DNA from: CAZVAR01 sp964625225
Lineage (GTDB): Bacteria > Pseudomonadota > Alphaproteobacteria > JAJUGE01
Length of the DNA stretch: 10,428 nucleotides
Assembly: GCA_964625225.1 (NCBI GenBank)
Contig: CAZVAR010000130.1
Span: 1 to 10,428, forward strand
Reading direction: 5' to 3'
This document shows positions 1 through 6,611 of the stretch, one piece after another (the first letter of the stretch is position 1; each line of letters opens with the position of its first letter). The notes beneath the pieces are model-generated. The model saw nothing but the letters and a program-made list of their open reading frames with translations. It made no database searches and had not been told where the DNA came from. A program made the position numbers and the translations under genes.

Positions 1-2824
1 CGATCAGGATGGCGTTCTTGCTGGCCAGCGCGATCAGCACGACGATGCCGATCTGGGCGTAGACGTCGTTGGCGAGGCCGGTCAGCAACAGCGCCAGCAT
101 CGCGCCGAGCAGGCCGATCGACACCGACAGCAGCACCGCGATCGGGATGGTCCAGCTCTCGTAGAGCGCGACCAGGAACAGATAGGCGAACAGCACGGCG
201 AGGCCGAGGATGATCGGGGTCTGTCCGGCCGCCTCCTGCTCCTGCAGCGAGATTCCCGACCATTCGTAGCCGTAGCCCTCAGGGAGCGTGCTGGCCGCGA
301 CCGCCTCCATCGCCGCGATCGCCTCGCCCGAACTGCGGCCCGGGGCGGGCGAGCCGTTCACGGTGGCGCTGACATAGTTGTTGTACCGGGTGATCGCCTG
401 CGGCCCGATATCGAGGCGGAGCGAGACGATGCTGCTGAGCGGCACCATTCCGCCTTCCGCATTCCGGACATGGATCCGCCCGACGTCGTCGGGCGCGTCG
501 CGGTCGGCCGCCTCGCCCTGGACATTGACCTGCCAGACGCGCCCGAACCGGTTGAAATCATTGACGTAGAAGCCGCCGAGCGTGGTCTGCAGGGCGCTGT
601 AGACGGCATCGACCGGCACGCCGAGAACCTGCGCCTTGTCGCGATCCAGGTCGACGATCAGACGCGGCGTTGCCACCTGGAACGTCGTGAACACGTCGGC
701 GAGATCCGGGTGCTGGTTGGCGGCGAACACGAGGCCTCCCGCCACCGAGGCCAGCTCGGCCGGCGAGTCGCCGGCGATCGCCTCGAGCCGGAAATCAAAC
801 CCGGCGGTGTTGCCGAGCCCGGCGATCGGGGGCACGTTGAACACCATCACCTGCGCTTCGGCGACCGTCGCGACACGGCGCTGCGCTTCAGCCAGCACGT
901 CGAAAGCGGTGATGCCCTGCGCGGCACGCTCGTCGAACGGCTCCAGGAGCAGGACCATGAAGCCGCTGTTGCCGATCTGCAGGCTGTCCAGCAGGCTGAA
1001 GCCCGCGACGGCGTTGACGATCCGCACGCCCGGAATGTCCTGCACCAGCAGGCGGACCTGCTCCATGACGCGCTGGGTGCGGTTCAGCGAGGCGTTCGCG
1101 GGGAGCTTGACCTCCATGAACAGGGCGCCCTGGTCTTCCTCCGGGAGAAAGCCGCCCGGCACGATGCGCGACAGCCCCCAATAGCCGGCCAGCGCAAGCG
1201 CGACCACCACCAGCGACAGGGCCGACACCCGGATGAGCCGCGCGACCATCGCGACATAGCCGTTGCGCACGGCGTCGATCCGACGCGACACCCAGGCCAT
1301 GGGTCCGCGGCTTCGCTGTCGCGGCCGCAGCATCAGGGCACAGAGCGCCGGGCTCAGCGTCAGCGCGTTGACCGCAGACAGCAGCATCGCGACCGAAACG
1401 GTCAGCGCGAACTGGGCATAGAGCGAGCCGGTGATGCCGGGAATGAAGCCGACCGGGATGAAGACCGAGAGCAGCACCAGCGTGATCGCGATGATGGCCG
1501 GCGTGATCTGGGCCATCGCCTTGCGCGCCGCTTCACGCGGCGGCAGGCCCTCCTCCTCCATCACCCGCTCGACGTTCTCGACCACGACGATGGCGTCGTC
1601 GACGACGATGCCGATCGACAGCACCATGGCGAACAGCGAGATGGTGTTGGCCGACTGCCCGAACAGCAGGAGGAAGGCGAAGGTGCCGATCAGCGAGACC
1701 GGCACGGCGATCATCGGGATGATGGTGGCCCGCCAGCTCCCCAGGAACAGGAAGACCACGATCAGCACGAGCACGAAGGCTTCGAGAAGGGTCGTGATGA
1801 CCTGCTGGATCGAGGCCGTGACGAACACAGTGGTGTCGTAGGCGATCTCGTAGCGGATCCCCTCCGGAAAGCTCTCGGCGAGGCGGTCGAGCGTCGCGCG
1901 CACGTTCTCCGCGGTGGAGACGGCGTTGGCGCCGGGCGCCTGGAAGATGCCGATCACTGCCGCCGGACGGCCGTTCAGCGTTCCGGTCGAGTTGTAGGAC
2001 TGCGCCGCCAGCTCCACCCGCGCCACGTCGCCGATGCGCAGCAGCGAGCCGTCGGGGTTGGCACGGATGACGATGTTCCGGAACTCCTCGACGTCGGACA
2101 GCCGGCCTTGAGCCTGGAGCGTGATCTCGATCTGCTGATCGCTCGGCATCGGCTGCGCGCCGATCCGGCCGACCGGCGCCAGGACGTTCTGGCTGGCGAT
2201 CGCGTTGACCACGTCGGTCGGGGTCAGTTCGAGGCTGGTCAGCCGCTGGGTGTCCAGCCAGATGCGCATGCTGTAATCGTAGCGGCTGAACAGCCGCGCC
2301 TCGCCGACCCCGGGGACGCGCGCCAACGCGTCCAGCATGTTGATGCGCGCGTAATTGGTCAGGAACAGCAGGTCGAAATCCGGGGAATCCGAGACGAGAC
2401 TGACGAGCTGCAGAAAAGCCGTGGACTGCTTGCGTACGTCCAGCCCCTGCCGGCGCACCTCCTCGGGCAACGACGCCTCGGCGAGCCTGACCCGGTTCTG
2501 CACGTTCACCGTGTTGATGTCCGGGTCCGAGCCGACCGCGAACGTGACGGAAAGCGAATAGCTCCCGTCATTGCCGCTGGTCGAGCTCATGTAGATCATG
2601 TCCTCGACCCCGTTGACCTGCGCCTCGATCGGCTGGGCGATCGCGGATGCCACCGTTTCCGCGTTCGCACCGACATAGCGGGCGCTGACCCTGACCTGCG
2701 GTGGAACGATGTCGGGGAACTGAGCGACGGGGATGCGGGTGAGCGACAGCAAGCCGGCCAGGGTAATGACGACCGAGATGACGAGGGCGAGCCGCGGACG
2801 GTCGATGAAGACAAACGAGATCAC
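1..2824 (-). CDS. RND multidrug efflux permease (AcrB/MexB-like, HAE1 family), 3' end off window
   Basis: This is the inner-membrane proton/drug antiporter of a tripartite efflux pump. 941 codons are visible, against about 1040 in AcrB, so roughly the last 100 residues lie beyond the left edge. The N-terminus has the HAE1 pattern ISFVFIDRP, then TM1, then IPVAQFPDIVPPQV. Asp409-Asp410 in the TM4 motif GIVVDDAIVVVENVE match the proton-relay Asp407/Asp408 of AcrB, and Lys936 in ASKNAILI near the edge matches AcrB Lys940, so the relay looks intact. The start is GTG at 2824: an ATG at 2832 overlaps the adaptor stop but runs into TGA after three codons. GGGGGATGAGG precedes the GTG. Only 4 nt separate it from the adaptor stop, so the two are almost certainly co-transcribed and probably translationally coupled. 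The substrate range cannot be read from the sequence. Confidence 0.96.
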   Translation of the reverse strand, partial: MISFVFIDRPRLALVISVVITLAGLLSLTRIPVAQFPDIVPPQVRVSARYVGANAETVASAIAQPIEAQVNGVEDMIYMSSTSGNDGSYSLSVTFAVGSDPDINTVNVQNRVRLAEASLPEEVRRQGLDVRKQSTAFLQLVSLVSDSPDFDLLFLTNYARINMLDALARVPGVGEARLFSRYDYSMRIWLDTQRLTSLELTPTDVVNAIASQNVLAPVGRIGAQPMPSDQQIEITLQAQGRLSDVEEFRNIVIRANPDGSLLRIGDVARVELAAQSYNSTGTLNGRPAAVIGIFQAPGANAVSTAENVRATLDRLAESFPEGIRYEIAYDTTVFVTASIQQVITTLLEAFVLVLIVVFLFLGSWRATIIPMIAVPVSLIGTFAFLLLFGQSANTISLFAMVLSIGIVVDDAIVVVENVERVMEEEGLPPREAARKAMAQITPAIIAITLVLLSVFIPVGFIPGITGSLYAQFALTVSVAMLLSAVNALTLSPALCALMLRPRQRSRGPMAWVSRRIDAVRNGYVAMVARLIRVSALSLVVVALALAGYWGLSRIVPGGFLPEEDQGALFMEVKLPANASLNRTQRVMEQVRLLVQDIPGVRIVNAVAGFSLLDSLQIGNSGFMVLLLEPFDERAAQGITAFDVLAEAQRRVATVAEAQVMVFNVPPIAGLGNTAGFDFRLEAIAGDSPAELASVAGGLVFAANQHPDLADVFTTFQVATPRLIVDLDRDKAQVLGVPVDAVYSALQTTLGGFYVNDFNRFGRVWQVNVQGEAADRDAPDDVGRIHVRNAEGGMVPLSSIVSLRLDIGPQAITRYNNYVSATVNGSPAPGRSSGEAIAAMEAVAASTLPEGYGYEWSGISLQEQEAAGQTPIILGLAVLFAYLFLVALYESWTIPIAVLLSVSIGLLGAMLALLLTGLANDVYAQIGIVVLIALASKNAILI

Positions 2825-2828
2825 GCCC

Positions 2829-3995
2829 TCATCCCCCCACCCCGATCGTCTCGACCGGGCGCGGATCGACCGGCGTGTCGGGGCGGACGCGCTGGAGGCC
2901 CTGAACGATGATCCGGTCGCCGGGCCTCAGCCCGGAAACGACGGTCGTGCGGCCCCGGTCGAGGGTCTCGCCGGTTTGGATCCGCCGCACCTCGACCCGG
3001 TTCTCGGGGGTGACCGCAAGCACGAAGACACCCTGCTGGTCGGCCTGGATCGCACTCTGCGGAATGATGATCGCCTGCTCCGCCTCGGCCCGTTCGACCC
3101 GGACCTGGACGAACTGGCCGTCGCGGAGCCACCCGTCCGGGTTCGGCAGGACCGCGCGCACCGGCACCGTGTCCGTGCCGCGTTCGACGCTGATCCCGAC
3201 GAAGTCGACCTGGCCCGCGTAAGGATACTCGCTCCCGTCCTGAAAGCGGATGCGCACAGTGAAGGCGCTCGCGTCGACGCCGCGCTCCGCCGCCTCCCGC
3301 TCCGCCCGGGCCAACCGGCTCTGGCTGACCGGGAAGAGGACATAGATCGGGTCCTGACTGATGATCTCGGTCAGCGGGTCGCTGTTCGGGCCGACGAGAT
3401 CGCCGATATCGTAATGCGCCCGGCCGATACGACCGCGGATCGGTGCGCGAATCTCGGTATAGGCCAGATCGATCTCGGCCTGCCGCAATGCCGCACGTGC
3501 CTGCAGAATGGAGGCCTCGGCCGTTTGCGCGGCGGCGCGCCGTTCGTCGACCGTTGCCCGCGCAATGTTGCCGCGCTCGACCAGCGTCTCGGCGCGCCGG
3601 AGCTGCGCCCGCGCGTTCTCGGCCGCCGCCTCCGCGGCAGCGAGATCGGCACGGCGCTGCTCGACCAGCGCTTCGTAGGTCTCCCGCTCGATGCGGAACA
3701 GCGGCGTGCCGACCTCGACGGTCTGCCCTTCCTCGAACAGCCTGGCCTCGATGAAACCGGTCACCCGCGCCCGGACCTCGACCTTCTGGACGGCCTCGAT
3801 CCGCCCGACGAAACTCTCGCCGAGATTGACGGGGCTCAGCTGTGCCTCGATCACGCCGACCGGCACGACCTGAGGCTGCTGTTGCGCCGCCGTGGACGCA
3901 TCGTCCCCGTCGGGGCCGCAGCCCGACACGATAAGCGCCACCGGCAGCAGGAGCATGGAAAGGCCGCGACCGAGGACCCGGGTCCCTTTCCTCAT
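2829..3995 (-). CDS. RND efflux periplasmic adaptor (membrane fusion lipoprotein, AcrA/MexA-like)
   Basis: This 388-residue adaptor would link the RND permease to an outer-membrane channel. It starts with a lipoprotein signal: basic MRKGTR, a hydrophobic stretch at about 12-24, and lipobox VSGC with Cys26 as the acylated residue. The two lipoyl half-motifs (about 62-104, with VRARVTGFIEARLFEEGQ, and 179-210, with TEIRAPIRGRIG) flank an Ala/Glu/Arg-rich alpha-hairpin coiled coil (about 105-178). The beta-barrel (about 215-305) and membrane-proximal domain (to 388) follow. Length and domain order are normal for HlyD-type RND adaptors. It is the first gene of the pair and is followed after 4 nt by the permease. 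The ribosome binding site before the ATG at 3995 is weak. No regulator gene adjoins it, so control may be encoded elsewhere. Confidence 0.95.
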   Translation of the reverse strand: MRKGTRVLGRGLSMLLLPVALIVSGCGPDGDDASTAAQQQPQVVPVGVIEAQLSPVNLGESFVGRIEAVQKVEVRARVTGFIEARLFEEGQTVEVGTPLFRIERETYEALVEQRRADLAAAEAAAENARAQLRRAETLVERGNIARATVDERRAAAQTAEASILQARAALRQAEIDLAYTEIRAPIRGRIGRAHYDIGDLVGPNSDPLTEIISQDPIYVLFPVSQSRLARAEREAAERGVDASAFTVRIRFQDGSEYPYAGQVDFVGISVERGTDTVPVRAVLPNPDGWLRDGQFVQVRVERAEAEQAIIIPQSAIQADQQGVFVLAVTPENRVEVRRIQTGETLDRGRTTVVSGLRPGDRIIVQGLQRVRPDTPVDPRPVETIGVGG

Positions 3996-4273
3996 GTGCC
4001 GGACCGTTGCGCTTTCGGGAAACTGTCGACCACCGTCACGCGCCCTGGCGCGGCCATCGCACCCTCAGATTAACTCTGGCCTCGGGGAAATGTTTCGGCT
4101 CCTCGAGCATCCGGCGAGGTCCCGCCGCCGCTCCCCCGTCCCCGGAGCTTCGGCCGACAACAGGCGACGATCGGGCGCCGGGCCCGATCCGCAGAGAAGA
4201 GTATGACCACCGGCGGCGGCCATCGGATGTTCCCCGGCTCGATGCCCGGACGGACGGCGCGTCGCGCCGGCTG
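3996..4273. other. 278-nt spacer between doxX-like gene and efflux operon
   Basis: I see no gene here; reading frames crossing it have no recognisable protein character and are shadows. It must carry the efflux-operon promoter, unless that operon is read through from the DoxX gene. The most AT-rich patch (about 4068-4095) reads TTTCCC and GTTAATC on the minus strand, but the spacing is not that of a good sigma-70 promoter. The same patch holds a short dyad, CAGA-5 nt-TCTG. A perfect 8-bp inverted repeat lies at 4169-4189 and is listed separately. Confidence 0.5.
4169..4189. repeat. Perfect inverted repeat, 8-bp stem, 5-nt loop
   Basis: GATCGGGC and GCCCGATC flank the loop GCCGG. The repeat lies 85 nt downstream of the DoxX stop and about 174 nt upstream of the efflux adaptor start. 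There is no T-run on either side, so it is not a textbook intrinsic terminator. It could be a terminator of the GC-rich kind, a repressor operator for the efflux operon, or chance. Confidence 0.5.
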
Positions 4274-4699
4274 TCACCGCCCCCATGCCTGCCGACGACG
4301 GCCTTTCACGCGTGCGGCGTCGGTGCTCCAGGCGCCCGGGCCGGTGAACACGAAGAGCAGGAACACGAAGCAATAGAGGATCGCAGCGTCGCCGCCGTTC
4401 AACACCGGGTAGACGCTCCGCGGCGCATGGAACAGCCAGTAGGCCACGGCCATCTCGCCGGCGAGGACGAAAGCGACCGGCCGGGTGAACAGGCCGATCA
4501 GCATCAGGAGCCCGCCGACCAGTTCGATAACGGCGCCGATCCAGAGCAGCGACAGGGTCGCCGGAAGCCCACTCTGCGGCGGGGCTGGAAACCCGAACAG
4601 CTTCTGCGTGCCGTGCTCCATGAAGATCAGGGACGTCACGATCCGCAGCACCGCCAGCGCGTAAGGGGTGTACCGGTCGAGGGTCTCCGTGTGTCGCAT
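4274..4699 (-). CDS. DoxX family membrane protein
   Basis: This 141-residue integral membrane protein belongs to the DoxX family, many of whose members have no proven role; some are linked to redox or thiol stress and some are annotated as quinol-oxidase subunits. Four hydrophobic segments are visible at about 12-28, 48-70, 74-92 and 104-120. Family signatures include MEHGTQKLFGF after TM1, GxxLMLIGLFTRP around the end of TM2, and VFTGPGAWSTD at the end of TM4. The tail is basic (KGRRRQ). The ATG at 4699 is the first possible start, since an in-frame TGA lies five codons upstream, and GAGG sits 10 nt before it. It is divergent from the disrupted DnrO-like gene and in the same direction as the efflux operon 278 nt downstream. 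Family assignment is firm; function is not. Confidence 0.9.
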   Translation of the reverse strand: MRHTETLDRYTPYALAVLRIVTSLIFMEHGTQKLFGFPAPPQSGLPATLSLLWIGAVIELVGGLLMLIGLFTRPVAFVLAGEMAVAYWLFHAPRSVYPVLNGGDAAILYCFVFLLFVFTGPGAWSTDAARVKGRRRQAWGR

Positions 4700-4820
4700 G
4701 CCGATCTTGCCTCATCTGGGCCAGTGTTCTTCATCATAGGAACTCCGTAGCGCCGACAAGTGTTCCGGTTCGCCGGCGGCAGGACCGATGTCAACGACCG
4801 GGAGCAACCGAAACGGCACG

Positions 4821-4834
4821 CGACGCCGGCGTCG
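4821..4834. repeat. 14-bp perfect palindrome
   Basis: CGACGCCGGCGTCG reads the same on both strands. It lies 71 nt upstream of the DnrO-like ATG and about 122 nt upstream of the doxX-like ATG, a plausible place for a dimeric regulator to bind. No matching regulator gene is in the window. Confidence 0.5.
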
Positions 4835-4843
4835 ACATTTCGA

Positions 4844-4858
4844 GATCGGCACCCGATC
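4844..4858. repeat. 6-bp inverted repeat with 3-nt loop
   Basis: GATCGG and CCGATC are separated by CAC, 10 nt past the 14-bp palindrome. Its arms share GATCGG with the inverted repeat at 4169-4189 on the other side of the doxX-like gene. Confidence 0.35.
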
Positions 4859-4893
4859 CGCGCAACCTCGGCGCCGCGGCATCGCACGGAGTC

Positions 4894-4904
4894 AAAGGGG
4901 AAGG
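4894..4904 (+). promoter_or_regulatory. Ribosome binding site of the DnrO-like gene
   Basis: AAAGGGGAAGG lies directly before the ATG at 4905. It is the best purine-rich site in this stretch and is the reason for choosing 4905 over the in-frame upstream start near 4788. Confidence 0.5.
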
Positions 4905-5483
4905 ATGATAACCGGCCGAGAGCTCGTCGTTTCAACCCTTCCCGCCGCCGGCCGCGTGCCCGGCGCGACGATTGGCGCGCCCTCGGCACAGGGGCTCACG
5001 CCGGGCACGCGACCGCCAATCCCGGGCTTCCGTCGGACGCCGGCGAAGCATGGGTGACGGACGGATCCCTGCGTCGGGGCGTCGACGATCCGGCCGGCGA
5101 TGATCGAGTACTTGGAGCGGTTCCGCTCAGATGCAGCGGCAGATGGGAGGTACGTGCCCGTGGCCGAAACGGTGGAAGGCCAGGTCGATCTCGTGATCGA
5201 GAATTGCGAACTGCCGCCGGATGCCGACCTTCGGCTTCACACCACGCTCGGGCCCATGCCGGCGGAGGGTGGACGAGATCCGGGGCCCGATCCCCGGAAC
5301 GGGGCGATGCGGATGGCACGGGCGCTGGACGCCTACGGAGAGCACTTCGATCACGAACGCTGGAAACCGCTCCCGCGATACGCGATCGACGACCCGCGCG
5401 CGCATACGCTCGGCCGCGGCTCTGCGCCGAACCATGCCGCCGCGCCGATGTCGACCCGGCGCCGGTCCGGCCTATCTGCTTAG
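4905..5483 (+). pseudogene. DnrO-like small exported protein, disrupted by two compensating frameshifts
   Basis: Read in one frame from the ATG at 4905, translation stops at TGA 5055. Family-like sequence continues in other frames. The first frame gives a signal-like segment (TGRELVVSTL ... GAPSAQG). From about 4994 the second frame gives AHAGHATANPG and EAWVTDGSLRR. From about 5082 the first frame resumes with TIRPAMIEYLERF, VDLVIENCELPPDADLRLH and ALDAYGEHFDHERW. The blocks W-x-TD-x-LR, ENC-x-L-x-P-x-AD-x-x-LH and YGEHFDH resemble what I know of small periplasmic proteins annotated DnrO, whose biochemical role is unknown. Each switch falls on a GGGG run (4991-4994 one G short, 5076-5079 one G over), so sequencing error or true decay are both possible. 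The signal has GR where a Tat signal would have RR. The last ~39 residues after HERW look like non-family tail. GC at third positions appears lower than in neighbours. Confidence 0.55.
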
Positions 5484-5513
5484 ACAGCTCCGGCAACGCG
5501 ACCGTAGTGGGCG

Positions 5514-6611
5514 ATGAACGCGACGACCGCTTCCTCTCTTCTGCACCACGACCGGCTCGGCCGGGCCGGACGCGTCGTCTACACCCTCTCGCAAGCGGCG
5601 CGCATCGCCTGGTTCCTGGGGCAGTACCGGCTGGCCGCCCTGCGCGCCGCCCCGGCGGTACGGCCGGAGGACATTCCACCGGACATGCCGTCGGAGCGGG
5701 CGATCTTCGCGCGCATCGCCACGCTGCTGCGACAGGATCGGGCCAATATCCAGGCCGGCCTCTACCGCATGCCGCAGGACTGGCTGCCGCGGCCGCGGGC
5801 GGCGCTGCGGACCAGCCGGCGCTTCTTGGCCGATCTCGATGCGGTCACCCGTCGCCGCGCCGCGGGCAAAGCGCAGGAGGTGTTCGAGACACGCCACACC
5901 GAGGGCCGCGGCGGCTACCCCCGCTACTATCTGCAGAACTTCCATTATCAGAGCGGGGGCTGGCTCACCGACGAGTCCGCCGGCCTGTACGACTGGCAGG
6001 TCGAGACGCTGTTCTACGGCACCGCCGACACCATGCGCCGCCAGGCACTCGTTCCGCTCGCCGAGCACATCCGCGCCGCCGCGGCGGCCGGCCGCCGCGT
6101 GCCGGAACTGCGGTTGCTCGATCTGGCCTGCGGCACCGGGCGGTTCCTCGGCACCGTCAAGGACAATTGGCCGCGCCTTCCCTGCATCGGCCTCGATCTC
6201 AGCCCCAATTATCTGCGCCGTGCCCGGGAGCGGTTGCGGCGGCGATCCTGGCTCGGCTTCGTTGATGCTCCGGCGGAGGCGATCCCGCTTGCCGATGGCA
6301 GCCTCGACCTCGTGACCAGCATCTACCTGTTCCACGAGTTACCGGCGAAGGTGCGCCGCCGCGTGGCGGCCGAGATCGCCCGCGTGCTCCGGCCCGGCGG
6401 CCGGTTCGTCCTGGTCGATTCCTTCCAGCGCGGCGACGACCCGCCGCTGGACCCACTGCTGGAGTTCTTTCCGCGCACCTATCACGAGCCCTATTTCCGG
6501 GACTATGTCGGCACCGACCTCGATGCGCTGTTCGGCGCCGCCGGCCTGCGCCCGGCCGGGCACCGGCTCGCACTGTTCTCCAAGGTCAGCGTCTACGACA
6601 AGCCGGGCTGA
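5514..6611 (+). CDS. Class I SAM-dependent methyltransferase with N-terminal extension
   Basis: This is a 365-residue protein. The C-terminal half is a Methyltransf_11/UbiE-type Rossmann fold: motif I LLDLACGTGRF (201-211), acidic strand-2 end GLDLS (226-230), DAPAEAIPLADGSLDLV (251-267), and post-motif EIARVLRPGGRFVLVDSF (287-304). About 200 residues come before it. Residues 124-180 form a dense block, VFETRHTEGRGGYPRYY, then QNFHYQSGGWLTDESA, then VETLFYGTADTMRRQAL, a pattern I recall from methyltransferases of this type in other bacteria including cyanobacteria. The substrate is not identifiable. There is no transmembrane segment or signal peptide; residues 20-45 are only mildly hydrophobic. 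The ATG at 5514 follows a weak GTGGGCG site, 30 nt after the disrupted DnrO-like gene, so the two may share a transcript. The 3' end overlaps the converging AI-2E gene by 19 nt. Confidence 0.92.
   Translation: MNATTASSLLHHDRLGRAGRVVYTLSQAARIAWFLGQYRLAALRAAPAVRPEDIPPDMPSERAIFARIATLLRQDRANIQAGLYRMPQDWLPRPRAALRTSRRFLADLDAVTRRRAAGKAQEVFETRHTEGRGGYPRYYLQNFHYQSGGWLTDESAGLYDWQVETLFYGTADTMRRQALVPLAEHIRAAAAAGRRVPELRLLDLACGTGRFLGTVKDNWPRLPCIGLDLSPNYLRRARERLRRRSWLGFVDAPAEAIPLADGSLDLVTSIYLFHELPAKVRRRVAAEIARVLRPGGRFVLVDSFQRGDDPPLDPLLEFFPRTYHEPYFRDYVGTDLDALFGAAGLRPAGHRLALFSKVSVYDKPG

Larger units (their letters stand above)
4700..4904. promoter_or_regulatory. Divergent intergenic region, doxX-like / DnrO-like genes
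   Basis: These 205 nt should carry promoters for both divergent genes, but I cannot place convincing -35/-10 boxes. Visible elements are a direct repeat AGTGTTC at 4723-4729 and 4759-4765 (36 bp apart), with GGAACT at 4739-4744 in partial inversion to it; a 14-bp perfect palindrome at 4821-4834; and a 6-bp hairpin at 4844-4858. These are candidate operator sites, but in such GC-rich DNA short palindromes also arise by chance. Confidence 0.4.

Noticed and set aside
470..2911. Long plus-strand open frame of 813 codons
   Set aside because: It is antisense to the RND permease, is rich in Arg, Asp, His and Gln with low-complexity runs typical of the complement of GC-rich coding DNA, and shows no domain. 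The minus-strand protein is unmistakable.
2733..4073. Plus-strand open frame of 446 codons
   Set aside because: Antisense to the efflux adaptor, with Arg/Asp/Leu-rich shadow composition and no recognisable motif.
4065..4750. Open frames on both strands over the doxX-like gene (4065-4715 minus, 4007-4750 plus)
   Set aside because: Shadows: the 4274-4699 minus frame has clear four-helix DoxX signatures, while these have none.
4760..6265. Plus-strand open frame of 501 codons
   Set aside because: Most of it is an off-frame shadow of the methyltransferase. Only the stretch at about 4994-5082 carries family-like sequence, and this is treated as the shifted part of the DnrO-like gene.
5472..6335. 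Minus-strand open frame of 287 codons
   Set aside because: Complement of the methyltransferase coding region, with shadow composition and no domain.
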